The notes: a model not told the origin generated them from the letters alone. A stretch of DNA of 29,174 bases from an uncultured Clostridia bacterium (GCA_934500865.1 CAKSUD010000016.1:1-29174), one strand, 5' to 3'; shown: positions 1-7,532, numbered from the stretch's first letter. Translations and numbers: made by a program.

Positions 1-2
1 AA

Positions 3-31
3 TTGCTAACTTGGTAATTTTGTGGTATAAT
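3..31 (+). promoter_or_regulatory. Putative promoter of map
   Basis: A TTGCTA box (3-8) is separated by 17 bases from a perfect TATAAT box (26-31), about 37 bases before the map start codon. The -35 matches consensus at four of six bases. The promoter lies at the window edge, so transcription may also arrive from upstream genes outside the window. Confidence 0.5.
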
Positions 32-68
32 TTACTAGAAAATTATTTAGAAAACGAGGCGTAAAATT

Positions 69-836
69 ATGATACTTATTAAATCACCAAAAGAAATTGA
101 ATATATGCGTGAATCCGGTAGGATTGTAGCATTAGCATTAAATGAAATGGAAAAGGCAGTTAGACCGGGAATCACTACCAAAGACCTAGACACAATTGCA
201 ACCACTGTATTAAAAGAAGAAGGAGCAATTCCATCATTTAAAGGTCAAATGGGATTCGAAGGCAGTAAACCTTATCCGGCTACTATTTGTGCATCAGTAA
301 ATAACCAAATTATTCATGGTATACCTGATAACTATGTACTAAAAGAAGGAGACATCATAAGCATTGATATGGGAGCATTAAAGAACGGCTATCATGGAGA
401 TGCAGCTAGAACTTTTGCTGTAGGAAATATTTCTGATGAAGCTAAAAAACTTATCGAAGTTACAAAACAAAGCTTTTTTGAAGGAATAAAAAATGCGGTA
501 GACGGAAATAGAGTTTCTGATATTTCACACGCCGTTCAAACATATGCAGAAAGTTTTGGCTTCTCGGTAGTAAGAGACTTTGTTGGACATGGCGTAGGCA
601 GAGAATTACACGAAGACCCTCAAGTACCTAATTACGGGAAACCCGGAAGAGGACCTAGACTAGCAAAGGGAATGGTAATTGCAGTAGAGCCTATGATAAA
701 TGCAGGTAGCTATGATATAGATATTTTAAAGAATGGTTGGACTGTTGTAACAGTTGATGGAAAACTATCTGCCCATTATGAGAATACAATCTTAATTACA
801 GACGGTGAGCCTGAAATTTTGACAATGATTAAATAA
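69..836 (+). CDS. map: Type I methionine aminopeptidase
   Basis: This enzyme removes the initiator methionine from nascent proteins in the cytoplasm. The 255-residue length and lack of an N-terminal extension fit the type Ia family. The metal ligands are visible: D100 and D111 (in SIDMG and HGDAART), H174 (GHGVGRE), E207 (VEPM) and E238 (HYENT), plus the substrate-contacting H83 (HGIP). A GAGG element lies about 11 bases before the ATG. It is the first gene of the visible end of the spc/alpha ribosomal superoperon. In many Firmicutes a small KOW-domain RNA-binding protein gene lies between map and infA. Here the 104-base gap holds only a promoter, so that gene is absent at this spot. Assignment is secure. 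Confidence 0.97.
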   Translation: MILIKSPKEIEYMRESGRIVALALNEMEKAVRPGITTKDLDTIATTVLKEEGAIPSFKGQMGFEGSKPYPATICASVNNQIIHGIPDNYVLKEGDIISIDMGALKNGYHGDAARTFAVGNISDEAKKLIEVTKQSFFEGIKNAVDGNRVSDISHAVQTYAESFGFSVVRDFVGHGVGRELHEDPQVPNYGKPGRGPRLAKGMVIAVEPMINAGSYDIDILKNGWTVVTVDGKLSAHYENTILITDGEPEILTMIK

Positions 837-881
837 AAACGATACTTTTTAAAAAATGGTAAGAAAGTTTCAAAAATAATG

Positions 882-910
882 TTGACAAAATATGGTTACA
901 ATGGTATACT
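882..910 (+). promoter_or_regulatory. Strong promoter for infA and the alpha operon
   Basis: Perfect TTGACA (882-887), 17-base spacer, TATACT (905-910). It lies 43 bases before the infA ATG and would drive infA-rpmJ and probably the whole rpsM-rplQ group. Confidence 0.85.
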
Positions 911-952
911 TACTAAGTTGAATTAAAATTTTAACGATATTTGGAGGTTTTT

Positions 953-1171
953 ATGGCTAAGGAAGATGTCATAGAAGTTGAAGGAACAGTCCTCGAGGCT
1001 TTGCCTAATGCGATGTTCCAAGTAGAACTTGAAAATGGTCACAAAATTCTTGCCCATATTTCAGGTAAGCTACGCATGAATTTCATTAAGATTTTGCCGG
1101 GAGACAAAGTTAAATTGGAGTTATCTCCATATGACTTAACTCGTGGAAGAATCACATGGAGAGCAAAGTAA
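953..1171 (+). CDS. infA: Translation initiation factor IF-1
   Basis: IF-1 binds the 30S A site and helps IF-2 and IF-3 select the start codon. The protein from ATG 953 is 72 residues, exactly the usual length, and begins MAKEDVIEVEG. It ends with the family C-terminus LTRGRITWRAK and forms a single S1-like OB fold. The frame is open upstream to a TTG at 941, but that TTG overlaps the Shine-Dalgarno sequence GGAGGT (943-948), so 953 is the real start. It is preceded by its own consensus promoter and followed closely by rpmJ. Confidence 0.97.
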   Translation: MAKEDVIEVEGTVLEALPNAMFQVELENGHKILAHISGKLRMNFIKILPGDKVKLELSPYDLTRGRITWRAK

Positions 1172-1211
1172 ATTTGCACTTCAATTTAGAAACAGAGAGG
1201 AATGAAATGAA

Positions 1212-1325
1212 ATGAAAGTAAGACCATCAGTTAAGAAAATTTGCGAAAAATGCAAATTTATCAGAAGAAAGGGTACTCTTAGAGTTATCTGTGAAAACCC
1301 TAAGCACAAACAAAGACAAGGCTAA
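1212..1325 (+). CDS. rpmJ: Ribosomal protein L36 (bL36), zinc-binding form
   Basis: The 37-residue protein is too short for a typical ORF cutoff but unmistakable: it starts MKVRPSVKKICEKC and ends KHKQRQG. The zinc ligands C11, C14, C27 and H32 are all present, so this is the C+ (zinc) version of L36, a component of the 50S subunit. A GAGAGG ribosome binding site sits at 1195-1200. Between it and the true start are two decoy out-of-frame ATG triplets (1202 and 1207), each followed two codons later by TGA. This tandem ATGAA arrangement is slightly odd, but the reading frame at 1212 is clear. Confidence 0.97.
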   Translation: MKVRPSVKKICEKCKFIRRKGTLRVICENPKHKQRQG

Positions 1326-1550
1326 TTGCTAAAGTCTGAATGTAGTATTTTAACTACAACGTATGGCTATTTACAGTAGCCAAGCTAAGCTATGTAAAAA
1401 TCAATGGCTGGGGCGGCTGAGTAGGAGACTACTTTCCCACTGTTGTTTTTAATCCTAATTTAAGGTTGAGCACTTAATTTGGGATAATTAGTTTCGTCTA
1501 CTAATTATATTAAAAAAGGCGGAAAATTTTTTGGAGGTGTAATTTAAGAT
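1326..1550 (+). ncRNA. Structured 5' leader between rpmJ and rpsM (candidate r-protein autoregulatory element)
   Basis: This 225-base gap has no credible ORF but several stem-loops seen by eye. They are: a 6-bp TGTAGT stem (1341-1346/1353-1358); a 6-bp TGGCTA stem (1364-1369/1377-1382); a 5-bp AGTAG stem capped by a GAGA (GNRA) tetraloop (1420-1433), inside a locally GC-rich stretch; a 12-bp stem with one U-U mismatch and one G-U pair (1453-1464/1473-1484); and a perfect 8-bp stem ATAATTAG (1484-1491/1501-1508). The last two share base 1484. A GGAGGT site for rpsM follows at 1533-1538. In enterobacteria the rpsM leader is the S4-binding alpha-operon element. A similar role here is inference from position only; I do not recognise a known family. 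Confidence 0.5.
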
Positions 1551-1901
1551 ATGGCACGTATCGCAGGTGTTGATTTACCAAGAGAAAAACGTATTGAAAT
1601 TGGATTAACATATATCTATGGTATTGGCAGAACATTATCTAATGAAATTCTTGCTGAAACTAAGATTAATCCTGATACAAGAGTAAAAGATCTTACTGAC
1701 GACCAAATCAGTAAATTAAGAGAATCTATCGAAAAGAACCACAAGGTTGAAGGTGACTTACGTAGAGAAATAGCATTAAATATAAAGAGACTTATGGAAA
1801 TTGGAAGTTATCGTGGTTCAAGACACAAGAAAAACTTACCATGCAGAGGTCAAAGAACAAAGACAAACGCAAGGACTTGTAAGGGTCCTGTAAAGAGATA
1901 A
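1551..1901 (+). CDS. rpsM: Ribosomal protein S13 (uS13)
   Basis: S13 sits in the head of the 30S subunit and contacts tRNA and the 50S subunit. The 116-residue protein starts MARIAGVDLPREKR, carries the helix-two-turn-helix region (YIYGIGRTLSNEIL), and has the conserved basic stretch RHKKNLPCRGQRTKTNART near the end. It ends KGPVKR, a few residues shorter than the usual 120 or so, with a reduced lysine-rich tail. The start is set by GGAGGT 13 bases upstream. The TAA stop overlaps the Shine-Dalgarno of rpsK. First gene of the alpha group rpsM-rpsK-rpsD-rpoA-rplQ. Confidence 0.97.
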   Translation: MARIAGVDLPREKRIEIGLTYIYGIGRTLSNEILAETKINPDTRVKDLTDDQISKLRESIEKNHKVEGDLRREIALNIKRLMEIGSYRGSRHKKNLPCRGQRTKTNARTCKGPVKR

Positions 1902-1914
1902 GGAGGGATGAAAT

Positions 1915-2307
1915 ATGGCAAAGACAACAACTAAGAGAGTAAGAAGAATTCAAAGAAAAAATATTGAACGTGGAGCAGCTCATATTCATTCAACCTTTAA
2001 CAATACAATTGTTACATTGACTGATGAAGCTGGAAACGTAATTTCATGGGCAAGTGCTGGTGAACTTGGTTTTAAGGGTTCTAGAAAGAGCACTCCGTTT
2101 GCTGCACAAATGGCAGCCGAAACTGCATCTAAGGCAGCTATGGAACATGGTTTAAGAAAAGTAGAAGTTTATGTTAAGGGACCTGGAGCTGGTCGTGAAG
2201 CTGCAATTCGTGCACTTCAAGCAGCTGGAATCGAAGTAACTTCTATCAAGGATGTTACACCTATTCCTCACAATGGTTGCAGACCACCTAAGAGAAGAAG
2301 AGTTTAA
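1915..2307 (+). CDS. rpsK: Ribosomal protein S11 (uS11)
   Basis: S11 forms part of the 30S platform near the mRNA exit and the anti-Shine-Dalgarno end of 16S rRNA. The 130-residue protein has the family blocks AAHIHSTFNNTIVT, GFKGSRKSTPFAAQ, VKGPGAGREAAIR and the terminal DVTPIPHNGCRPPKRRRV. It starts 13 bases after the rpsM stop, with AGGAGG at 1901-1906 overlapping that stop, which suggests tight translational linkage. The basic N-terminus (KTTTKRVRRIQRKN) is typical of clostridial S11. Confidence 0.98.
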   Translation: MAKTTTKRVRRIQRKNIERGAAHIHSTFNNTIVTLTDEAGNVISWASAGELGFKGSRKSTPFAAQMAAETASKAAMEHGLRKVEVYVKGPGAGREAAIRALQAAGIEVTSIKDVTPIPHNGCRPPKRRRV

Positions 2308-2349
2308 TCTTCAGATTTATAAAGAAATTTAATAAGGAGTTGAATATAA

Positions 2350-2976
2350 ATGGCAAGATATACTGACGCATCATGCCGTCTCTGCCGTAGAGAAGGACAA
2401 AAGTTGTTCTTAAAGGGAACAAGATGTTATACAGATAAATGTGCTGTTGCTAGACGTGCTCAGGCCCCTGGACAACACGGTGCAAAGAAAAAGAAATTAT
2501 CTGAATACGGAGTACAATTAAGAGAAAAACAAAAAGCAAAAGTATTCTATGGTGTTTTAGAAGGACAATTCAGAAAGTATTTTGAAATGGCTTCTAATAA
2601 AAAAGGTATCACCGGTGAAAACTTACTTCAATTATTAGAATTAAGATTAGATAACGTAGTTTACAGAATGGGATTAGCTACTTCAAGAGCTGAAGCTAGA
2701 CAAATCGTTCGTCACGGACACATTACTGTAAATGGCGGAAAGGTAAACATTCCTTCATATATAGTTGAAAAGAATGACGTTATCGCAGTTTGCGAAGCTA
2801 GTCAAAATGACGAGAAGTTTAAAACAATTATGGAACAAACAGCAGGTAGAAACGTACCAGCTTGGATGGAATTTAACGCAGAGCAAAAGAAAGCTACTGT
2901 TGTTGAACTTCCTAAGAGAGAAGATATTGACTTACCAGTACAAGAACACTTAATCGTAGAACTTTACTCTAAGTAA
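2350..2976 (+). CDS. rpsD: Ribosomal protein S4 (uS4), four-cysteine zinc form
   Basis: S4 nucleates 30S assembly and, in several bacteria, represses its own operon. The 208-residue protein has four cysteines (C9, C12, C26, C31) near the N-terminus. This is the zinc-binding C+ arrangement, unlike the cysteine-free S4 of Escherichia coli or Bacillus subtilis. The S4 RNA-binding domain spans about residues 98-160 (LDNVVYRMGLATSRAEARQ, then HGHITVNGG). RBS is AAGGAG just upstream. Its location inside the alpha group and the structured leader before rpsM make S4 the natural candidate for autoregulation of this operon, which is inference. Confidence 0.97.
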   Translation: MARYTDASCRLCRREGQKLFLKGTRCYTDKCAVARRAQAPGQHGAKKKKLSEYGVQLREKQKAKVFYGVLEGQFRKYFEMASNKKGITGENLLQLLELRLDNVVYRMGLATSRAEARQIVRHGHITVNGGKVNIPSYIVEKNDVIAVCEASQNDEKFKTIMEQTAGRNVPAWMEFNAEQKKATVVELPKREDIDLPVQEHLIVELYSK

Positions 2977-3011
2977 TAATTTGAATTAAAAATTTTAGAG
3001 GAGGTTGTAAA

Positions 3012-3959
3012 ATGATAGAAATCGAAAAGCCAAAGGTAATATGTGCTGATTTAAATGAAGAAAATGGTTATGGTAAATTCATTGTTGAACCATTAGAACG
3101 TGGATATGGTACAACCTTAGGAAATTCACTAAGAAGAGTTCTTTTATCATCACTTCCTGGTGGAGCTATTAATAGCATTAAGTTTGATGGCGTTTTACAT
3201 GAATTTTCTACTATTCCGGGCGTTTTAGAAGACGTTACTGAAATAATACTTAATGTAAAACAACTTGCACTTGCTATTCATAGTGATGGTGAGAAAACTT
3301 TAGTTATTGACTCAAATAAAGAAGGAGTTATAACAGCAGGGGATATTAAAGTTGACGCTGATGTTGAAATATTAAATCCTGATTTATATATTTGTACTTT
3401 AGCTAAAGGTGGTAAGATTCATGCTGAAATGACAGCTCATAAAGGTAGAGGATATACCTCTGCTGAAAGAAATAAGCAACCTGGTCAACCAATAGGTCTT
3501 ATTCCAGTAGATTCAATATATACACCTGTTAAAAAGGTTAACTATACTATTGAAAATACAAGAGTTGGTCAAATTGCAGATTATGATAAATTGACTTTAG
3601 AAGTATGGACAAATAAGACAATCACTGCAGAAGAAGCTGTAAGCCTTGCTGCTAAGATTATGAGTGAACACTTAAACTTATTTGTTGATTTATCTGAAAA
3701 AGCTAAGAATACAGAATTTATGGTTGAAAAAGAAGATGCCGGAAAAGAAAAGATTTTAGAGATGACAATCGAAGAACTTGATTTGTCAGTTAGATCTTAT
3801 AATTGCTTGAAACGTGCTGGTATCAATACTGTTCAAAACTTAACTGAAAAGACTGAGGAAGAAATGTTAAAGGTTAGAAACCTAGGACGTAAATCTTTCG
3901 ATGAAGTTGTTCAAAAGTTAGACAGTTTAGGTTTATCACTAGCACCGGCTGAAGAATAA
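3012..3959 (+). CDS. rpoA: RNA polymerase alpha subunit
   Basis: The 315-residue protein has the alpha N-terminal dimerisation domain (GYGTTLGNSLRRVLLSSLPG near residues 32-51) that starts RNA polymerase assembly. It also has a complete C-terminal domain from about residue 248 (MTIEELDLSVRSYNCLKRAG, then VRNLGRKSFDEV) that binds UP-element DNA and activators. The RSYNCLKR segment carries the conserved arginine used in DNA contact. The length is ordinary for Firmicutes. A GAGGAGG ribosome binding site precedes the ATG. It is cotranscribed with the ribosomal genes on both sides, with gaps of 35 and 33 bases. Confidence 0.98.
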   Translation: MIEIEKPKVICADLNEENGYGKFIVEPLERGYGTTLGNSLRRVLLSSLPGGAINSIKFDGVLHEFSTIPGVLEDVTEIILNVKQLALAIHSDGEKTLVIDSNKEGVITAGDIKVDADVEILNPDLYICTLAKGGKIHAEMTAHKGRGYTSAERNKQPGQPIGLIPVDSIYTPVKKVNYTIENTRVGQIADYDKLTLEVWTNKTITAEEAVSLAAKIMSEHLNLFVDLSEKAKNTEFMVEKEDAGKEKILEMTIEELDLSVRSYNCLKRAGINTVQNLTEKTEEEMLKVRNLGRKSFDEVVQKLDSLGLSLAPAEE

Positions 3960-3992
3960 TTAGTTTTAATAATAAGTAGGGAGGAAATAAAG

Positions 3993-4517
3993 ATGGCAGG
4001 TACCAGAAAATTAGGACGCACTACTGATCATAGATTAGCTATGCTTAAGTCTCTTACTACATCACTTTTATTAAACGGCAAGATTGAAACAACAGAAGCT
4101 AAGGCTAAGGATGTTAGAATTCTTGTTGAAAAGTTGATTACTTTAGGAATTAAGGAACAAGCTAATGTTACAACTGCTGAAAAAACAGTAAGCAGTGCAA
4201 AAGTAGATGCTAAGGGAAATAAAGTATACGTTGAAGCTACAAGCAAAAACGGAAAGAAATATAAGAAGGTAGAAAGAGAAATCACTAAGAAAACAGTTGA
4301 AATCGACTTACCTTCAAGACTTGCTGCTAGACGTAAGATGTTCACAATGATTAATAAAGTTAAAGATGCTAATGGTAAGAACATTGATTTAACTGCAAAA
4401 TTATTTGGTGAATATGCTGATAAGTACAAGACAAGAACAGGCGGATATACAAGAATATTAAAGCTTGGTCAAAGACGTGGCGACGCAGCAGAAATGGTAA
4501 TCTTAGAATTAGTTTAG
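3993..4517 (+). CDS. rplQ: Ribosomal protein L17 (bL17) with a long insertion
   Basis: L17 lines the area near the 50S exit tunnel. The start (MAGTRKLGRTTDHRLAML) and the end (GGYTRILKLGQRRGDAAEM) are canonical. The protein is 174 residues, whereas common L17 is about 112-130. The extra length is a lysine-rich block at roughly residues 54-107, between the conserved EKLITLG segment and the DLPSRLAARRKM segment, plus a short addition near 122-131. I recall similar enlarged L17 in Lachnospiraceae-type clostridia, which supports the taxonomic guess. Last gene of the operon, followed by a terminator. Confidence 0.96.
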   Translation: MAGTRKLGRTTDHRLAMLKSLTTSLLLNGKIETTEAKAKDVRILVEKLITLGIKEQANVTTAEKTVSSAKVDAKGNKVYVEATSKNGKKYKKVEREITKKTVEIDLPSRLAARRKMFTMINKVKDANGKNIDLTAKLFGEYADKYKTRTGGYTRILKLGQRRGDAAEMVILELV

Positions 4518-4525
4518 TACATTAG

Positions 4526-4556
4526 ATGAGAAACCTTAAATGGTTTCTCATTTTTT
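4526..4556 (+). terminator. Rho-independent terminator after rplQ
   Basis: A perfect 10-bp stem (ATGAGAAACC paired with GGTTTCTCAT) with a six-base loop is followed by a run of six T. It ends the ribosomal operon. Confidence 0.92.
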
Positions 4557-4598
4557 GCGTATTCACACAATATTCATCTATTGCTCATTTTATTTGTG

Positions 4599-4627
4599 TT
4601 GACTACAATGTGCTAAAGAGATATAAT
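4599..4627 (+). promoter_or_regulatory. Promoter of the small alarmone synthetase gene
   Basis: TTGACT (4599-4604), 17-base spacer, TATAAT (4622-4627). This places the start of transcription about 20 bases before the ATG at 4655, so this gene is independent of the ribosomal operon terminated just upstream. Confidence 0.8.
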
Positions 4628-4654
4628 CGTTTTGAAAGGACGTAAGGTGATTAA

Positions 4655-5395
4655 ATGGATTACAAAACAAAAGGTAATGAGTTAATTAGTGTCACTCCAG
4701 ATGATACACTTTCTATTTCATTATCTCCGGACGAGCAAAAGTATTTTTTTAATCAAGCAAGACAATATCGAGAATTAATAATGATGTATAATTCGGCTAT
4801 AAAAGAAGTAAAAACAAAGTTAGAAGTCTTAAATGATGAATTATCTATAAAGAATGAAAGAAATCCAATTGAATCGATTTCTTCGCGTGTTAAGAGTATA
4901 ACAAGTATCGTAGATAAATTAAATAGAAAAGGTAAAGAAATATCTGTTAAAGAAGTGTACAATACATTAAACGATGTTGCGGGGATAAGGATAATTTGTT
5001 CATTTGTTGATGATATATATCAAATAGCTAATATGTTAATACGTCAGGATGATATAAAGCTTGTTGAGGTAAAGGATTATATTCAACATCCTAAGCCAAA
5101 TGGTTACAGAAGCTTACATTTGGTTATAGAAGTACCTATATTTTTAAGCAACAGAAAGAGATATATGAAAGTTGAAATTCAAATTAGAACTATGGCAATG
5201 GACTTCTGGGCTAGTTTGGAGCATGAATTAAAATATAAGCACGATATAGAAAATGAAAACGAGATAAGCAAGGAATTAAGAGAGTGTGCTGAAGTTATTT
5301 CTAATACAGATATGAAAATGCTAGAAATAAGGGATAAAATTAAGCCTAAGCATACTGAAGATGCTAGATATTTAGACTTAATACCAAAGCTGTAA
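4655..5395 (+). CDS. Small alarmone synthetase (RelQ/YjbM-like GTP pyrophosphokinase)
   Basis: Single-domain RelA/SpoT synthetase expected to make (p)ppGpp from ATP and GTP or GDP. The synthetase motifs are intact: VAGIRIICSFVDD at about 108-120, the G-loop-like KPNGYRSLH at 147-155, and VEIQIRTMAMDFWASLEHEL at 173-192 with E174, R178, E189 and H190. There is no HD hydrolase domain and no TGS/ACT regulatory region, and the length (246 residues) is close to the roughly 210 of Bacillus RelQ with about 25 extra N-terminal residues. It would therefore need another enzyme for degradation. An N-terminal helix pair (QARQYRELIMMYNSAI) and acidic C-terminal helix match the tetramer-forming ends of RelQ. 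It has its own promoter. Confidence 0.9.
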   Translation: MDYKTKGNELISVTPDDTLSISLSPDEQKYFFNQARQYRELIMMYNSAIKEVKTKLEVLNDELSIKNERNPIESISSRVKSITSIVDKLNRKGKEISVKEVYNTLNDVAGIRIICSFVDDIYQIANMLIRQDDIKLVEVKDYIQHPKPNGYRSLHLVIEVPIFLSNRKRYMKVEIQIRTMAMDFWASLEHELKYKHDIENENEISKELRECAEVISNTDMKMLEIRDKIKPKHTEDARYLDLIPKL

Positions 5396-5408
5396 TGTAT
5401 CAGTTGAC

Positions 5409-5437
5409 TTGACATAATGAAACTACCATGTTATACT
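5409..5437 (+). promoter_or_regulatory. Consensus promoter upstream of the small membrane-protein gene
   Basis: Perfect TTGACA (5409-5414), 17-base spacer, TATACT (5432-5437). It produces a leader of roughly 145 bases before the next clear gene start at 5591. The strength of this promoter is notable because the gene it drives appears frameshifted. Confidence 0.8.
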
Positions 5438-5477
5438 TACTATCGTAGATAAACAATAAAAAATTCTTTTTATTTTT

Positions 5478-5524
5478 GGAGGATGGTATGTAGAATTAAT
5501 AAGCCTTTGGCGTGTTATTTATAA
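5478..5524 (+). promoter_or_regulatory. Shine-Dalgarno with start-stop codon (ATGTAG) and possible 13-codon leader ORF
   Basis: GGAGG (5478-5482) is followed at ideal spacing by ATG at 5488, immediately followed by TAG, giving a one-codon start-stop. A second ATG at 5483, one base after the GGAGG, opens a 13-residue frame ending at 5524. Either could act as a leader element or be the remnant of a decayed gene. Nothing in the sequence decides between these. Confidence 0.3.
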
Positions 5525-5590
5525 ACATAAGTAAGAAATTCCAATCGAAAGACGAAAAACAAATAAATCTAATTGTATTTTGGAGGAAAT

Positions 5591-5852
5591 ATGGAGTTTG
5601 CATTATCGCTTATAAACTTTGGAATGATGACATTTGCTTTTATATATGTATATATCTTTCATAAAAAATCGGCCTTATTGGCGATACGATGACATTGTTG
5701 GAAATATGAAGTGGAGAGCGAGGCTTTCACTTGGTGTTACAATGCTTTATGGATTTTATTGCATAATAGGAGATGGCAAGCTTATAATTTGGATTTTGTG
5801 GCTTATAGTATTTATAATAGATGTTTTACGTTTAAAGCAGCAGTTAAGGTGA
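5591..5852 (+). pseudogene. Small membrane protein gene broken by a one-base shift in an A-run
   Basis: A good GGAGG site precedes ATG 5591. Frame one runs 33 codons (starting MEFALSLINFGMMTFAFIYVYIF in two parts: MEFALSLINF and GMMTFAFIYVYIF) and stops at 5690-5692. The next frame continues with NRPYWRYDDIVGNMKW, a central hydrophobic segment, IIWILWLIVFIIDVL and a basic tail, ending 5850-5852. The frames join if the six-A run at 5663-5668 had five A. The joined product would be 86 residues with about three membrane helices. This may be a real pseudogene, a phase-variable tract or a sequencing error. I do not recognise the family. A strong promoter and a strong terminator flank it. Confidence 0.55.
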
Positions 5853-5866
5853 TAGTAAGACAAGTT

Positions 5867-5902
5867 AAATTCGGAATGGTTTTTATCATTCCGAATTTTT
5901 TT
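5867..5902 (+). terminator. Rho-independent terminator after the small membrane-protein gene
   Basis: A perfect 12-bp stem (AAATTCGGAATG with its complement, loop of eight bases) runs into seven T (5896-5902). Confidence 0.9.
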
Positions 5903-6030
5903 CTATTAAAATTTTAATTTATTCTGATTTTATATTTAATTGTTTTAAAAGTATTGCTATTAATATTGTAAAAATGGCTTAAATATAATAAAATATTTAT
6001 GTTGATTTATATTGAGAGGATTGAGTTTTG

Positions 6031-6885
6031 ATGATTGTTGCAGATAAATGGAAAGATTATGAGTTAATTGATACTTCAAATGGTGAAAAGCTTGAAAGAT
6101 GGGGAAATTATATTTTAAGGAGACCGGATCCGCAAATTGTATGGGATACACCAATGGGCAAAGAGTGGAATAAGGTTGACGGATGGTATCATAGAAGTAA
6201 ATCCGGTGGCGGAAATTGGGAGTTTATAAAACCTCTTCCGGAGACTTGGACTATTTCATATAAAGATTTGAAATTCGTAATTAAGCCAATGAATTTTAAA
6301 CATACAGGTTTGTTTCCGGAACAAGCTGTTAATTGGGAATGGATGATTGATAAAATAAAGAATGCAGGTCGTCCAATTCGTGTACTTAATTTATTCGCAT
6401 ACACGGGTGGAGCAAGTGTGGCATGCGCATATGCTGGAGCAAGTGTTTGTCATGTTGATGCGTCTAAACGTATTGTTGCTCAGGCTAAGGAAAACTTGAC
6501 TTTATCCGGACTTGGAAATAGGGAAGTCAGATTTATTGTTGATGATGTGGGAAAGTTTGTTGAGCGTGAAATTAGACGTGGTAAAAAGTATGATGCAATA
6601 GTTATGGATCCTCCGAGTTACGGAAAAGGTTCTAATGGAGAGGTTTGGAATATTGAAACAGACTTGTACCCGTTAATTCAAAAATGTTTACAGGTTTTAA
6701 GTGACGAACCGTTATTCTTCCTTATTAATTCATATACGGCTGGTCTTGCACCAACAGTATTAAAAAATATACTTGATTTAACTATGAAGAACGGAGAAAC
6801 GAGTTGCGGAGAAATAGGGCTTCCTATTACTAAGTCTAAATTAGTTTTACCTTGTGGAATTTATGGAAGATGGTGTGCTAAATAG
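6031..6885 (+). CDS. Class I SAM-dependent methyltransferase, RlmI/RlmK-like
   Basis: Predicted cytoplasmic methyltransferase, probably acting on RNA. The Rossmann fold starts at about residue 119 with VLNLFAYTGGASVA (motif I, SAM-binding) and continues with HVDAS (acidic end of strand 2) and VMDPPSYGKG (motif IV). The DPPSYG motif and overall layout fit the 23S rRNA cytosine methyltransferase-like group, but the N-terminal PUA domain of RlmI is absent. The substrate is unknown. An in-frame TTG at 6028 precedes ATG 6031; I chose the ATG because GAGAGGA lies 11-17 bases upstream. The stop codon overlaps the GTG start of the pseudouridine synthase by one base, so the two RNA-modification genes are probably translated together. 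Confidence 0.85.
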   Translation: MIVADKWKDYELIDTSNGEKLERWGNYILRRPDPQIVWDTPMGKEWNKVDGWYHRSKSGGGNWEFIKPLPETWTISYKDLKFVIKPMNFKHTGLFPEQAVNWEWMIDKIKNAGRPIRVLNLFAYTGGASVACAYAGASVCHVDASKRIVAQAKENLTLSGLGNREVRFIVDDVGKFVEREIRRGKKYDAIVMDPPSYGKGSNGEVWNIETDLYPLIQKCLQVLSDEPLFFLINSYTAGLAPTVLKNILDLTMKNGETSCGEIGLPITKSKLVLPCGIYGRWCAK

Positions 6886-7532
6886 TGAAATTAAATGTTA
6901 TATATGAAGATAATCATATTATAGTTGTAGAAAAACCGGCAGGAGTTCCGACTCAGGCTGATATTTCCGGCGATACCGATATGTATACGCTAGTTGGCGA
7001 ATATATTAAGGAAAAGTACAATAAACCCGGTAATGTGTTTGTAGGAATTGTACATAGGTTAGACAGACCTGTTGGTGGAATAATGGTTTTTGCTAGGACT
7101 TCTAAAGGTGCTTCAAGGTTATCTGAGCAAATACGAAATAGAAGTTTTAAAAAGACTTATAGGGCTATGGTTCACGGATTACTTAAAAATAAAAAGGGGA
7201 CTCTTGAAAATTACTTGCTTAAAGATGAAGAAAAGAATAAATCCTTTGTTGTGTCGGAAGGTACTAAGAATGCCAAACTAGCTGTATTAGATTATGAGGT
7301 TATTTCTGAAAATAAGGCGGATAATACGAGTATCGTAGAGGTTGAGCTTCATACAGGAAGGCATCATCAAATAAGGCTACAATTTGCGAATATTGGTCAT
7401 CCTTTGGTGGGCGATAGTAAATATGGTAATGATAAAGGATTATCTAATGTAGCACTTTGGTCATATAAATTAAAATTTAAACATCCGACAAAAAATGAAG
7501 AAATGGAATTTACATTAGAACCAAAAATGTAA
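6885..7532 (+). CDS. RluA-family RNA pseudouridine synthase
   Basis: Converts uridine to pseudouridine in rRNA or tRNA. The catalytic motif HRLDRPVGG is present with D60 as the nucleophile. The KPAGVPTQ region and the HTGRHHQIRLQFANIGHPLVGDSKYG block near the C-terminus are also typical of the family. At 215 residues it has no S4 domain, so it resembles the short RluA/YlyB/TruC-type members rather than RluC or RluD. It starts with GTG, overlapping the TAG of the preceding methyltransferase, with no clear Shine-Dalgarno of its own. It is directly followed by a terminator nearly identical to those in the repeat-gene array. Confidence 0.9.
   Translation: MKLNVIYEDNHIIVVEKPAGVPTQADISGDTDMYTLVGEYIKEKYNKPGNVFVGIVHRLDRPVGGIMVFARTSKGASRLSEQIRNRSFKKTYRAMVHGLLKNKKGTLENYLLKDEEKNKSFVVSEGTKNAKLAVLDYEVISENKADNTSIVEVELHTGRHHQIRLQFANIGHPLVGDSKYGNDKGLSNVALWSYKLKFKHPTKNEEMEFTLEPKM

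Noticed and set aside
5663..5668. Programmed frameshift at the A-run of the small membrane-protein gene
   Set aside because: The needed shift is +1, whereas A-run slippage in bacteria is mostly -1, and no stimulatory hairpin or Shine-Dalgarno at the right distance is seen. A mutation or read error is more likely.
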